A stretch of DNA of 64,000 nt from Shewanella mangrovisoli. Lineage in GTDB: Bacteria; Pseudomonadota; Gammaproteobacteria; Enterobacterales; Shewanellaceae. A program made the position numbers and the translations under genes. Of the stretch, positions 1 to 10,342 are shown piece after piece (position 1 is the stretch's first letter; every line of letters begins with the position of its first letter). The stretch is taken from assembly GCF_019457635.1 (NCBI RefSeq), contig NZ_CP080412.1:2108001-2172000 (forward strand), written 5' to 3'. Under the pieces are notes generated by a model. It did not search any database. It saw only the letters and a list, made by a program, of their open reading frames with translations, and was not told the DNA's origin.

Positions 1-417
1 TACCGCTTAACCGCCGATAACCGGTTGATGTTTGGCGGTGGTACCAATTACAGCGGCCGCGATCCTAAAAACGTTGCCGCCGAGCTGCGTCCGGCGATTG
101 AACGCACTTTCCCTCAATTAAAAGGCGTCGACATTGAATTTGCCTGGGCAGGCATGGCGGGGATCGTGATTAACCGTATTCCCCAATTGGGCAAAATTGC
201 CCCGAATATCTTCTATTGTCAGGGATATTCGGGCCATGGCGTCGCGACATCCCATATTATGGCCGAGATTATGGGGCAGGCGATCGATGGGCAAATGCGC
301 GAGTTCGATCTCTTCGCCGCGATGCGTCATATCCGGATCCCATTGAATGAATGGTTTGGTAATCAGGCCCTTGCGTTAGGGATGCTGTATTACACCCTGA
401 GGGAAAACTGGCGCTAA
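1..417 (+). CDS. FAD-dependent oxidoreductase, C-terminal part (PuuB-like)
   Basis: This is the C-terminal 138 residues of a DAO-family flavoprotein; the frame is open at the window's left edge, so the gene starts outside. It resembles the end of gamma-glutamylputrescine oxidase (PuuB): a FGGGT strand, then FPQLKG, then a IPQLGKIAPNI segment followed by GYSGHGV, which in this family lies by the flavin. The family oxidises amines or amino acids with FAD and feeds polyamine or amino-acid catabolism. The missing N-terminus would carry the Rossmann GxGxxG motif. The exact substrate cannot be told from this fragment. The gene ends about 85 bases from the convergent LysR gene. Confidence 0.85.
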   Translation, partial: YRLTADNRLMFGGGTNYSGRDPKNVAAELRPAIERTFPQLKGVDIEFAWAGMAGIVINRIPQLGKIAPNIFYCQGYSGHGVATSHIMAEIMGQAIDGQMREFDLFAAMRHIRIPLNEWFGNQALALGMLYYTLRENWR

Positions 418-503
418 ATAGCTTGTAATCCATCAAACTCTAGCGACATTATTAGTGCTCAAATGGTGATTTGTGACTCGGGGTCGCTGCAATGGATTAG
501 TCG

Positions 504-1385
504 CTATTCATTCACCGTCGCCAGTTTTTCCGCCAGATAATCCACGAATACCCGCACTTTGGCGCTCAGGTGACGATTCTGTGGATAGAGCGCCCAAATC
601 CCTTCCTTGGCTTCGCGGTGGGCGTCGAGGAAGGAGATGAGTCTACCTGCATGAATGTCCTCCTCAATATAATAATCAGGGAGTTGCACTATCCCTATGC
701 CCTTTAACGCTGCATCGCGCAGGGCATAACCGCTGTTGCAGATAAGGTTGCCGCGTACCTTGATATTGCGCTCGCGGCCATTTTCGATAAAGCGCCAGTA
801 ATTGTGATTCCCGATCAGGCAATTATGTTGATTTAACTCCGAAAGCGTATGGGGCTCACCGTATTTTTCAACGTAACTGGGTGAGGCGGCCACATAATGG
901 GTGCGGCTACTCAAGGGTTTAGCCATCAGGCTGGAGTCGGCGAGTTTGCCAAGGCGAATGGCCAAATCATAGCCGCCTTCAATCAAGTCTAAGGTTCGGT
1001 TGGTGAGGTCGACATTAAATTCCACACTGGGATACTGCACCATAAAATCATTGAGTAATGGCATGATAAATTTTTCGCCGTAGGCCACGGGCGCGGTGAG
1101 TTTCACCAGTCCTTGGGGCGAGCCTTTTAGATCGGTAATGGCCCGTTCGGCCTCCTCGAGTCCAGTCTGTAATTGGCGGCAATGGCGATAATAAATCGTG
1201 CCTTCTTCGGTGAGCGATACCTTGCGAGTCGTACGGTAAAACAGCTTAGTGCCGAGGCGATTTTCCAGCGCGCCGATCTGCCGACTCACGTGGGCGGTGG
1301 ACACATTGAGGCGCTGCGCCGCCAAGGTAAAGTTCTCGGCTTCGGCTACTGCCACAAATTCTGATATGCCATCCCAAAGGTACAT
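504..1385 (-). CDS. LysR-family transcriptional regulator, probable regulator of adhC-fghA
   Basis: A 293-residue LysR regulator. The N-terminal winged helix (about residues 5-65) has the classic pattern FTLAAQRLNVSTAHVSRQIGALE, written here in outline, followed by a linker helix and a LysR substrate-binding domain (about 90-290). The ATG start is supported by a strong AAGGAG six bases upstream. It is transcribed away from adhC across a 197-bp intergenic region, the usual geometry for a LysR protein controlling its divergent neighbour, so a role in formaldehyde or aldehyde response is likely. The inducer is unknown. The family call is firm; the target is inference. Confidence 0.9.
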   Translation of the reverse strand: MYLWDGISEFVAVAEAENFTLAAQRLNVSTAHVSRQIGALENRLGTKLFYRTTRKVSLTEEGTIYYRHCRQLQTGLEEAERAITDLKGSPQGLVKLTAPVAYGEKFIMPLLNDFMVQYPSVEFNVDLTNRTLDLIEGGYDLAIRLGKLADSSLMAKPLSSRTHYVAASPSYVEKYGEPHTLSELNQHNCLIGNHNYWRFIENGRERNIKVRGNLICNSGYALRDAALKGIGIVQLPDYYIEEDIHAGRLISFLDAHREAKEGIWALYPQNRHLSAKVRVFVDYLAEKLATVNE

Positions 1386-1454
1386 TATTACTCCTTAGTA
1401 AAAATGAATTGCCAAAATGCTAGATTATCAATCCTCAGGAAATAAATACAATCT

Positions 1455-1478
1455 AGTGACTGCATTACTGCACACTAT
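1455..1478. promoter_or_regulatory. Candidate inverted repeat in the lysR-adhC divergent region
   Basis: TAGTG at 1455-1459 and CACTA at 1474-1478 form a 5-bp inverted repeat separated by 14 bases, with TGCA-TTAC-TGCA inside. It lies between the LysR gene and adhC and could be an operator. The arms are short and the chance of coincidence is real. Confidence 0.25.
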
Positions 1479-1561
1479 TTTTTTAAGCTTATCCGTCCGC
1501 CCCAATCTATGCTTACAAGCGAGTCGGGCTAGGATAAGCCGTAAGTCGATAAGCCCATTGA

Positions 1562-2722
<1,161 letters not shown>

Positions 2723-2742
2723 TCACGCTCTTTGATATCACA

Positions 2743-2775
2743 GCAGCAGATAACCGCAAACGGCTTATCTGCTGC
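2743..2775 (+). other. Intercistronic stem-loop between adhC and fghA
   Basis: GCAGCAGATAACCG (2743-2756) pairs with CGGCTTATCTGCTGC (2761-2775), one bulged base, loop CAAA. No T tract follows, so it is more likely an mRNA stabilising or processing structure than a full terminator. Confidence 0.5.
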
Positions 2776-2840
2776 TTATGCGTTTTAAGCTGCCTTGAAC
2801 GGCAAGCTAAACGCTAAATGTGAACAGGAAAGGGATTGAA

Positions 2841-3680
2841 ATGACCATAGAAAATATCAGCTGTAACAAGAGTTTTGGTGGTTGGCACAAACAGTATCGC
2901 CATCAATCTCAGGCGCTGAATTGCGAGATGCGCTTTGCGATTTATCTGCCTCCCGAGGCGGCCAACAAACCTGTGCCTGTGTTGTATTGGCTATCGGGCC
3001 TCACCTGTACCGACGAAAACTTTATGCAGAAGGCGGGCGCGCAGCGTATTGCGGCTCAATTGGGGATGGCCATCGTTGCCCCCGATACCAGCCCACGTGG
3101 TGATGATGTCGCCGATGCTCCGGATAAAGCCTATGACTTAGGTCTCGGCGCGGGGTTTTATTTGAACGCGACCAGAGCGCCTTGGAATCGTCACTATAAA
3201 ATGTACGACTATATAGTGCATGAACTGCCAGCGTTGATCGAAGCCAATTTCCCCGTAACAGATCAACGCGCTATTTCTGGCCATTCGATGGGCGGGCACG
3301 GCGCGTTAGTCATAGGGTTAACCAATCCCCACAGATACAGTTCAATCTCGGCCTTTAGTCCTATCAGTAATCCAAGCAACGCGCCTTGGGGGATTAAAGC
3401 TTTTACCGAGTATTTGGGCGAGAATCGCGAGCACTGGCGCCAATACGATGCCTGTGAGTTACTCAAACTGGCGATTAACGAAGTGCCCGTATTAGTCGAC
3501 CAAGGTGACGCCGACAGCTTTTTAGAGGCGCAACTGATGCCGCAAACGCTCAGTGATATCGCCAAAGCAAAAGGTTACCCCTTAGATTTGCGTATGCAGG
3601 CGGGGTACGACCATAGCTATTATTTTATTGCGAGCTTTATCGAAGAGCACCTTAAATTCCATAGCTTGTATTTTAAATAA
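2841..3680 (+). CDS. fghA: S-formylglutathione hydrolase
   Basis: A 279-residue alpha/beta-hydrolase (esterase D family) that hydrolyses S-formylglutathione to formate and glutathione. It shows LSGLTCTDENFMQKAG, the nucleophile elbow GHSMGGHGA, an acid residue in DQGDADSF and the catalytic His in GYDHSYYFI. The ATG at 2841 is preferred to an upstream in-frame TTG-type start at 2820, because the conserved protein begins near MTIENIS and the preceding AGGAAAGGG serves as ribosome binding site. It lies 118 bases after adhC. Confidence 0.96.
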   Translation: MTIENISCNKSFGGWHKQYRHQSQALNCEMRFAIYLPPEAANKPVPVLYWLSGLTCTDENFMQKAGAQRIAAQLGMAIVAPDTSPRGDDVADAPDKAYDLGLGAGFYLNATRAPWNRHYKMYDYIVHELPALIEANFPVTDQRAISGHSMGGHGALVIGLTNPHRYSSISAFSPISNPSNAPWGIKAFTEYLGENREHWRQYDACELLKLAINEVPVLVDQGDADSFLEAQLMPQTLSDIAKAKGYPLDLRMQAGYDHSYYFIASFIEEHLKFHSLYFK

Positions 3681-3740
3681 GGCTGCCTAGCGTTAACCCC
3701 CAAGCATTAAACCTCAGAGTTAAAGCCTAGGGTTAAATAT

Positions 3741-3781
3741 TAAAAAGCGCGGTGAACTCAAGTTCACCGCGCTTTTTATTT
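3741..3781 (+). terminator. Rho-independent terminator after fghA
   Basis: AAAAAGCGCGGTGAACT pairs with AGTTCACCGCGCTTTTT, loop CA, followed by ATTTT. It closes the adhC-fghA unit. Confidence 0.93.
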
Positions 3782-4025
3782 TCTACGGACAAATTGCGAT
3801 GTCATTCAACATGTCATGTTGTTCCATTGCGCCTGAATGATTTGAATGCAGCGGCTATATCTCAAATAAGAAAAAGCTGTTAAGTTCTCGCCAATAGGAA
3901 TATCGGGTTTAATAGGAATGGCTGGGTGCAATAGCATTGCCTTAATCACTCGGTAGTTACCGTCTTAGTGTGGGCATTTTATTTGAGTTAATCCGCTCGC
4001 CCAATCTAAATGGCATAGGGACATA
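3782..4025 (+). promoter_or_regulatory. Leader region of the protease pair
   Basis: About 240 bases without a convincing gene. A GGCATAGGGACATA ribosome-binding segment lies directly before the ATG of the first protease. No operator or clear promoter hexamers were recognised. Confidence 0.3.
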
Positions 4026-4868
4026 ATGCGTATCACTCTAACGATTTTACTCCTCTGTTTTAGCCTATCTGCCTCGGCCATAGTGGTGCGCCACGATGTG
4101 GATGCGCAAAAGTACCTTGCCGACGCGAGCGATTTTCCACCCTTAGCCACTTTTTATATCGATGGCGCCCATGGGAGCTTAATCAAGCCAGATTGGATTG
4201 TGACCGCGGCTCACGCCACTTTTTGCATCACCCCCGGGAGTGATATTCGGATACTGAATACTTACCATAAGGTCGACAGTGTATTTGTGCATAAGGGGTA
4301 TCAGCCAGGCATTAGCCACGACATTGCGTTAATCAAATTAGTCGACCCCGTAAAAGGCGTGACGCCTGCTCGACTCTACAAACAATCCGATGAATTAAGC
4401 AAAAACATCTGGTTTATCGGGGCGGGTGGCACCGGAAATGGTTTAACGGGGCAAACCGTGGATAATGGCGCCAATGCAGGAATGCTGCGCAAAGCGCAAA
4501 ATAGCGTCGAATTTGCCCAAGGGCCATTATTAACATTTACATTCGATTCAGAGGATGACGCGCTACCCTTGGAAGGGGTTTCTGGCGGCGGAGATAGCGG
4601 TGGTCCAGCCTATCTCACGCTTGAGGGCATACATTACTTACTTGGGATCAGCTCCAGAGTGGATGGCGGCGAAATCGGCAAGTATGGTGTGGTGGAAGTG
4701 TATTCCAGAGTGTCTTTCTTTAGCGCTTGGATTGAGGATATCACCAGTGGCGACGCCAAACTGCAGCAGCAATTCGCCCTGCCAAAACTGGATAAACTGC
4801 CTGCAGGCCTGACGGCGCCAATGTTAGCTGAAGTCTGTACTGAGATAAGATTAAAACCATCTCTTTAA
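4026..4868 (+). CDS. Secreted trypsin-like (S1) serine protease, copy 1
   Basis: A 280-residue S1-family protease with a Sec signal peptide (residues 1-18, ending SASA). The catalytic triad is His63 (TAAHATF), Asp99 (SHDIALIK) and Ser191 (GGGDSGGPAY). It should be exported to the periplasm or outside the cell. The mature protein starts IVVRHDV almost directly after the signal peptide, and the segment resembles the IVGG new N-terminus of trypsins; there is no long propeptide. A second homologue lies 112 bases downstream. The substrate is unknown. Confidence 0.88.
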   Translation: MRITLTILLLCFSLSASAIVVRHDVDAQKYLADASDFPPLATFYIDGAHGSLIKPDWIVTAAHATFCITPGSDIRILNTYHKVDSVFVHKGYQPGISHDIALIKLVDPVKGVTPARLYKQSDELSKNIWFIGAGGTGNGLTGQTVDNGANAGMLRKAQNSVEFAQGPLLTFTFDSEDDALPLEGVSGGGDSGGPAYLTLEGIHYLLGISSRVDGGEIGKYGVVEVYSRVSFFSAWIEDITSGDAKLQQQFALPKLDKLPAGLTAPMLAEVCTEIRLKPSL

Positions 4869-4980
4869 TGCGATAGATTTAACCTCGGCTAATTCTACTT
4901 CATACCAACTTATGTCACGGCTAAGTGCGCGGTTAACTGAATAGTGGCGAAAGACAACATACAACGATAGGGAGTTCAAT

Positions 4981-5766
4981 ATGAAATGGATGTTCGTTCT
5001 GTTACTGGCAATTGCGAGTACCGCCAATGCCATGATTATTAGGCATGATGTGGAAGATGCGAAATATCAAGCGGCGGCGCAAAGCGATAATTCGACGGTC
5101 ACCTTTTTAGGACTTTATAAAGGCGATGAAATTGTGCTTGGCACTGGCAGCCTTATCGATAAGCAATGGATTGTGACGGCGGCGCATGTGGCGAATGAGC
5201 TAAAGACTGGCAATAAAGTGCAATTTAAAACGGATTTCTACTCGATTAAAGAGGTGATAAAACATCCACTTTGGAAAGAAAGGCATTTTCCCAATGACAT
5301 AGCATTGGTTCAATTGGCTTCATCCATTGAAGATGCAACACTCGCTAAATTGAATCATGCCTCTACCGAAACGGGCAAAATCGCCACCTTCGTCGGACGC
5401 GGCGATTATGGTAATGGGCTGGAGGGTGTCGCGGGGGCCGATAAACAATTACGTGCGGCACACAATGCCGTGGTCGGGGTGCAGGATCAATGGCTGCAAT
5501 TTGTCTTTGACCGCGACGCAAATGCCTTGCCATTGGAGGGGATAAGTGGTCCTGGAGATTCGGGTGGCCCCGCATATCTCGCCTCGGCCGATTCAGTTTG
5601 CCTTATCGGTGTCAGCTCATGGCAAAATGCCGAGTCAACCAATTGGGAAGAGGGCAAGTATGGCGTGATTGAACATTACTCACGTATTTCATACTTTCGA
5701 GATTGGATTGAGCAAACGTTATTTAAAGCATCAAATATTAGGCTCGCTGGCTGCTCTGATAGCTAA
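4981..5766 (+). CDS. Secreted trypsin-like (S1) serine protease, copy 2
   Basis: A 261-residue paralogue of the preceding protease. Signal peptide 1-17 (ending TANA), then MIIRHDVEDAKYQ matching the mature start of copy 1. The triad is His69 (TAAHVAN), Asp106 (PNDIALVQL) and Ser194 (GPGDSGGPAYL). The two proteins share the NGL-G, ALPLEG-SG and EGKYGV or IGKYGV segments, so this is a tandem duplication with considerable divergence. It differs from copy 1 in keeping a GTGSLID strand before the catalytic His. Confidence 0.88.
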   Translation: MKWMFVLLLAIASTANAMIIRHDVEDAKYQAAAQSDNSTVTFLGLYKGDEIVLGTGSLIDKQWIVTAAHVANELKTGNKVQFKTDFYSIKEVIKHPLWKERHFPNDIALVQLASSIEDATLAKLNHASTETGKIATFVGRGDYGNGLEGVAGADKQLRAAHNAVVGVQDQWLQFVFDRDANALPLEGISGPGDSGGPAYLASADSVCLIGVSSWQNAESTNWEEGKYGVIEHYSRISYFRDWIEQTLFKASNIRLAGCSDS

Positions 5767-5820
5767 TTGATAACCACGAGCAATGTGTGCCTAACCTCAA
5801 CTTATCTGCTTTAGGAAACT

Positions 5821-6162
5821 ATGGGTAAACTGCCGATTTTGTGTTGCTCACTCGCCATGTTGTTTGGTTGCCATACGAGGGGGACTTATGAACAAACAAG
5901 CCAAGAGTTGACGGGACTTGAAGTAATAGCGCCCCATCTTGGTTACTTCAAATCATGGGCGCCAATTGGCAATGAAGGAGCCAATCAGATGACGGCTGAG
6001 CGACAAGTTGAGCAAGTTCAGGCGCTGAATTTGTGTTTGGAACAGTTGAGCTCATCTGCTGAAATGTTACCTAGCCATGCGCTTCGCAGTGTTTTACTCG
6101 TCCAGTGTATGCAGAAACAAGGCTGGCAATTCGTGGTTGAAGAGCTGTATATCACTCGGTAG
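5821..6162 (+). CDS. Small putative lipoprotein
   Basis: A 113-residue protein with a short hydrophobic leader and a lipobox-like LFGC (Cys17), so it is probably an envelope lipoprotein. The mature part has a Gln/Leu-rich helix and two more Cys (LCLEQ and VQCMQ). I do not recognise a family. It starts 54 bases after the second protease in the same direction and may be co-transcribed, so an accessory or inhibitor role is possible but unproven. Confidence 0.6.
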   Translation: MGKLPILCCSLAMLFGCHTRGTYEQTSQELTGLEVIAPHLGYFKSWAPIGNEGANQMTAERQVEQVQALNLCLEQLSSSAEMLPSHALRSVLLVQCMQKQGWQFVVEELYITR

Positions 6163-6249
6163 TAAAAATCGCGCACAAATTTAACTTCATCTCTTGGGAC
6201 TTTCCAAGTGCAATCGCATTGAGAGAGTCAATCTGCAAGTTATGCTTGA

Positions 6250-6285
6250 GACAAAAACGCCTGCAATTGCAGGCGTTTTTGTCTG
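6250..6285. terminator. Bidirectional terminator
   Basis: ACAAAAACGCCTGCAA pairs with TTGCAGGCGTTTTTGT. A-rich and T-rich flanks fit termination in both directions, between the small lipoprotein gene (plus) and ydbL (minus). Confidence 0.92.
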
Positions 6286-6295
6286 TACTAACTCT

Positions 6296-6646
6296 CTATT
6301 TTTTAACCCATTTTCCTTGGGCATTTTGCACATAGTTGCCTTTATCTGTGGCGGCGATGGCTTTTTCACCGGCAAGTTTGGCCACATCGGCGGCGGAAAT
6401 ATTGTTCTTTTTAGCGATGGTTTCGTAATGGGCGCGGCGTTTGTTGTTCACATCGTCCATCACGGCCTTGGCCTCGCTATTATTTTGCACTAGACCCAAA
6501 TAGCCATTGAGCTGCTCACCTAAGTAACCTTGGGATTTGGCTTCCTGCAATGACATGGCAAAGGCATTTAAGCTGAATAAACTCAGGCCGAGCAACAGCA
6601 GTAATGTGGGCTTTTGTAGCAGGGTTTTGAGTTGCATTGATTTCAT
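6296..6646 (-). CDS. ydbL: YdbL family (DUF1318) periplasmic protein
   Basis: A 116-residue secreted protein with signal peptide (about 1-30, ending NAFA) and a DUF1318 domain: LQEAKSQGYLGEQLNGYLG, NNKRRAHYETIAKKNN and a C-terminal GNYVQNAQGKWVKK. In E. coli, YdbL works with YdbH and YnbE, where it is thought to aid assembly of the intermembrane lipid-transport bridge. It is the third gene of the ydbH-ynbE-ydbL unit. The ATG has GAGGA seven bases upstream. Confidence 0.93.
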   Translation of the reverse strand: MKSMQLKTLLQKPTLLLLLGLSLFSLNAFAMSLQEAKSQGYLGEQLNGYLGLVQNNSEAKAVMDDVNNKRRAHYETIAKKNNISAADVAKLAGEKAIAATDKGNYVQNAQGKWVKK

Positions 6647-6670
6647 TGTATATTCCTCAATTCTTTGTGA

Positions 6671-6871
6671 TTAGAACAACTTATCATCTGATAGAAGCTG
6701 ATCTAGCTCCTTATCCACTTTGATTTTTATCTCGTGTTCAATTTTCACATTGAGATTAATCACAATCGGTTTATCAGGCGGCTCAATCTTTACCGTTGGC
6801 GCACAGCCTTGCAATGCCGCCAGTAGCAGCAATGTACCTATACTCACTTGCTGTAATTGAATGATCTTCAC
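6671..6871 (-). CDS. ynbE: YnbE-family outer-membrane lipoprotein
   Basis: A 66-residue lipoprotein: signal sequence with lipobox LQGC (Cys23), then APTVKIEPPDKPIVINLNVKIEHEIKIKVD in outline, an alternating beta-prone stretch typical of YnbE. In E. coli, YnbE multimerises by beta-strand stacking onto the periplasmic YdbH to complete a phospholipid bridge to the outer membrane. It sits 13 bases after ydbH and 24 before ydbL, so the three are an operon. Confidence 0.92.
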   Translation of the reverse strand: MKIIQLQQVSIGTLLLLAALQGCAPTVKIEPPDKPIVINLNVKIEHEIKIKVDKELDQLLSDDKLF

Positions 6872-6884
6872 TGAGGTTTCCTTG

Positions 6885-9800
6885 TTACTTCACGGATTTT
6901 TCGATTCTGTCCTGCAGATCGTTACCAATCTGAAGACTCCTGAATAATTGCAGCATGTTCTCTTCATGAGAGTAATTCAAGTGGATAGGACGTTCAATCC
7001 CTCGGCTGCGGCCTTTGACTTCCACTAATAAGTTGGCATCGCCGGTTTGATCCATATCGAAACTACTGGATAACTGGCTGTATTCTAAATGTTCTAGTGC
7101 CGAAAATACAAAATCGAGATAAGGCTGCGATTGGCGCATTTGATCGACCGCAGGATTACCCGAAATGGCGATGAGGCCGCCGGGCGCACGGGCCGCCAGC
7201 TGGCCACCGCTGATCGAGACTTTGCCATCGACCAAATCTACGGGTAGAACACCATCGAAAATACCATCGGCATAGATACCAATTTGTGGCTGAATACGCA
7301 GCACTTCCTCAAGGCTCATGCCCTGCAATAATAGATAGGCGTGGGATTTGTCCTGCAATTTTAAATTAAAATCAGGCAGTAAAAACTGACCGCTCAATAC
7401 TTTGCCCTTAGCAGTCATTGAGACATCGGTATCACTTAAGCCCGTGAGTTGTTGCAGCCAATTGTCGGGAAGCTTCTCCGCATCCTTGGCGAGGACAATA
7501 TCGGCCTCTACTTCGATGTCGGTCAAGGGGAAGCCGGGATCGAACAAGTTAAAAGTCATCATGGTTTGCGGGCAGTTCAGTCGGCTTAAACTGCTGAAAT
7601 AGCCTGGCGCTTGTGGCGACTTATAGGATTGCCCCCAGGTGAACTCGCATTGGGCCTGTAATTTCCCGCCTTCAAAGGTCGTGTCTTGATAAAAACCTTC
7701 CAGCTCTGTCATCGACTGGGTAATTTGCATCGCAAATTGGGTCTGTTCTGGCTCATGTGTCAGCTTAAATTGTGCCTGTAATTGGTTGTGACCGGTCACA
7801 TTTAACTCAGCGGGCAAGGGCTGGGTTTGATTCAGCAAAGATAACGCCTCTGTCATGCTGGTATCGACAACCCACTGACCCGTTAACAGCAGGGGGTTGT
7901 GAGACGTGGCGAACTGTAATTGATGCTCGCTTTGCAGCTCAACCGTGCCGACTTGCCACTGTTCATGGCCGTGAAGACGCTGGTTTTGCCAGTTTAACGT
8001 CTGCGCGAGCGTTAAATTATCCAGTTTAAGGACAGTTTGTTTACGTGTGCGGCCTCTGGCGTTGAGCTGCTTTTCAATCAAGAGTTGCTGCGCTTGCCAG
8101 TTAACTTGGTTAGTCAACTGACTCGATTGGATAGTATTTTCAATGGATTGCTGCGAGGAGTAATCGAGCGTCATTGGCTTTGATGTCTCAAGGGAAAACG
8201 CCTTGAGGCTAATATCGTTGCGACTGCTCTGTATTGCGCTCGGGGCGGTGCCCGCAAGATTCTCTACCGCTTGGCTTACGCGCAGTTGCGACAGGGCGAG
8301 CGAGAGCGGCGGCAGCTTGAAGGTAATCTCGGTCGATTGCGCGCCAGTTGTATCCTGAGTCGCTAACGGGGTTGCACTGGCGGCCATGGGGGCCTTGGCG
8401 TTGAGCTGAATACTGCTAAGGCTTAACTGCGTCTGTTTCGTTTGGTGCTCGGCGGCTTGCGCTGTTTGTTGTAGCTGCACATCTTCCAGCGCAAATTGCA
8501 GAGTGTTGCTTGAGTCACTTGAATCACTCGTCACTGGCGCTGTGCTCACTTGCCAGTTGAGCCCTTGAGCCGACTGAGCAACACTGACATGACCCGCCGT
8601 TTGCAACATTCCCGCGCCCCAACTGAGATCCTGCGGCGCAGCATGCCAAAGCTCCCGCAGCGTCAGTGGGGAAGTTTGCTTAAGCGCGAGTTGCCAGCGG
8701 CTCGCGACATTCCAAGCATCTGGCGTGGGCGTTAACTGGGTCTCTTGCAAGTGAATGCGCGTCTCAAGCTTACTGCCTAGGGTGGTTAACTCTATTGCGG
8801 GCAGCGCTATTGGTTTATGGGTGTTCGCTTGAGATGTCAGCGCATAGTGCAGCGGCGCTGTCATCGAAAAAGCAAGGCCCACGGGCGCCTCGTTGCTTTT
8901 CAGCCCCGAGAGTAGGGTAAGGAGCGATTGAGAGTTTTCATCGCTCAATTGCAGAGACTGATTAAGTGCCGCTAATAGCTGCGTGTGCTGTGCCGCATTC
9001 GGCGTAAGCGCAAGGCTAAAGGGCTCAAGGGTGAGATTGAGTGAGGCAAGTGATCCGCTAAGCTCAAACCCCAAAGCCGGCTGGGGCGCGAGTGTTAAGT
9101 CGGCAAAATGGATTAAGCTGATGTTGGGCTGCTGAATGCGGTGGCGGCTTGTGATTTCGCCTGTGGCGAGTGTCATTGCACTCTCAGAACTCAGTTGCCC
9201 ACTTAATCCTATCCCAAGTTGCTGCCACTGTTGATCCCACAGAGTTAGTTGGCTGAGGATGCTCCCTTGGGTTTGGCGCAGGCCAATTTGATGCAAGTTT
9301 TCCAGTAGCGGTGCGATATTCAGTTCGCTCTTGAGGCGCCATTGTTCGTTGCCAAGCGTGGCGGCAAGCTCGGCTAACGGCTCACCCTCGGAGCTGCTAA
9401 AGGCTGTGGTTAATTCACCTTGATGATTCAGGCTGAGTTTATCCATCATCAGCTGATAGGCGGGAAGCTCAGCCTGCGGCGCTAATCTGAGTGTGGTTTT
9501 ACCTATATCAATTAAGGGTAAGGATTTGATATTTAACGCCAGCGCCGGTGTTTGTTCATCGGCAATGGTGGGGCTTCGCTCTAGCAGCGATGCGCCGAGT
9601 TCAACGTCTATCTCGCCCGTGCTAATACGCTTGATTTTTTGAGTCAAACTCTCAACTTGGACAAGTTGCTTCAGTTCATCAAGGCTCTTGGGCCAGTTGA
9701 GTTCAAGCTGAATATCAAGATCATTTATTACTAAATGCGAGTCATGTACGCGTAGACTCGCAGAGCGAATTTGCCAATGTTCTAAACCCATGGGGCCTAA

Positions 9801-10085
9801 ACGAATATCGCTAAGCTCACCGTCCATGCCGCTTAATGCATAATTTGCGACGCGCAGGATCAGGGCTTCGGTTTGGCTGTTGACAATCCAAATGGTTAGC
9901 GCCGCGCCAGCTAACAGGCCGGCCACTGTGGTGGCAATCAGGCTTTGTTTTAGGCGCTTTTTGAGTGTTGAACCGCGGCGAGGCGCCGCCGAATATGGCG
10001 CTGCGGCCGCAGTCACTTCTTGAGGCATCGCCTGATGCGCGTGCTCGGCAGTCTCCTTATTTGGCGATGTCGGCGTGTTAACCAT
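6885..10085 (-). CDS. ydbH: YdbH family AsmA-like intermembrane phospholipid transport protein
   Basis: A 1066-residue protein with one N-terminal membrane anchor (about residues 46-70, ATTVAGLLAGAALTIWIV) preceded by a Lys/Arg-rich cytosolic tail, and a very long periplasmic region of repeated beta strands. The end matches the YdbH/DUF748-like C-terminal domain (LPVDLVDGKVSISGGQLAARAPGG and QLFRSLQIGNDLQDRIEKS in part). It is expected to span the periplasm as a hydrophobic groove carrying phospholipid to the outer membrane, redundantly with TamB and YhdP. The middle is rich in Gln, Ser and Thr and poorly conserved. First gene of the operon. Confidence 0.92.
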   Translation of the reverse strand: MVNTPTSPNKETAEHAHQAMPQEVTAAAAPYSAAPRRGSTLKKRLKQSLIATTVAGLLAGAALTIWIVNSQTEALILRVANYALSGMDGELSDIRLGPMGLEHWQIRSASLRVHDSHLVINDLDIQLELNWPKSLDELKQLVQVESLTQKIKRISTGEIDVELGASLLERSPTIADEQTPALALNIKSLPLIDIGKTTLRLAPQAELPAYQLMMDKLSLNHQGELTTAFSSSEGEPLAELAATLGNEQWRLKSELNIAPLLENLHQIGLRQTQGSILSQLTLWDQQWQQLGIGLSGQLSSESAMTLATGEITSRHRIQQPNISLIHFADLTLAPQPALGFELSGSLASLNLTLEPFSLALTPNAAQHTQLLAALNQSLQLSDENSQSLLTLLSGLKSNEAPVGLAFSMTAPLHYALTSQANTHKPIALPAIELTTLGSKLETRIHLQETQLTPTPDAWNVASRWQLALKQTSPLTLRELWHAAPQDLSWGAGMLQTAGHVSVAQSAQGLNWQVSTAPVTSDSSDSSNTLQFALEDVQLQQTAQAAEHQTKQTQLSLSSIQLNAKAPMAASATPLATQDTTGAQSTEITFKLPPLSLALSQLRVSQAVENLAGTAPSAIQSSRNDISLKAFSLETSKPMTLDYSSQQSIENTIQSSQLTNQVNWQAQQLLIEKQLNARGRTRKQTVLKLDNLTLAQTLNWQNQRLHGHEQWQVGTVELQSEHQLQFATSHNPLLLTGQWVVDTSMTEALSLLNQTQPLPAELNVTGHNQLQAQFKLTHEPEQTQFAMQITQSMTELEGFYQDTTFEGGKLQAQCEFTWGQSYKSPQAPGYFSSLSRLNCPQTMMTFNLFDPGFPLTDIEVEADIVLAKDAEKLPDNWLQQLTGLSDTDVSMTAKGKVLSGQFLLPDFNLKLQDKSHAYLLLQGMSLEEVLRIQPQIGIYADGIFDGVLPVDLVDGKVSISGGQLAARAPGGLIAISGNPAVDQMRQSQPYLDFVFSALEHLEYSQLSSSFDMDQTGDANLLVEVKGRSRGIERPIHLNYSHEENMLQLFRSLQIGNDLQDRIEKSVK

Positions 10086-10342
10086 TGGGTTTTACTGTCA
10101 TCCTTATCATCAGCGCCTGATTACAGTTCCCCATGGGAGCGTGAGGCGATTTGGGGCTGCCGATGCTCAGCGGCAAGCGGGATTAGCGGCAGTTTAACAC
10201 TCAAGCCGCTGGCTGACTAATAAAGAACTTGGCAATCTTGCGCGAAGCAAGACTGAGTGCCTGTCATTATTCATCTTGATTTTACATGCACTTATACGGC
10301 TTAAAGTAAAATAGCTTTATCGCGATTGTTTATCCGCGCAGC

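Noticed and set aside
6194..6493. Plus-strand 99-residue hydrophobic frame
   Set aside because: It is the reverse of ydbL and the shared terminator; membrane look is an artefact of the opposite strand.
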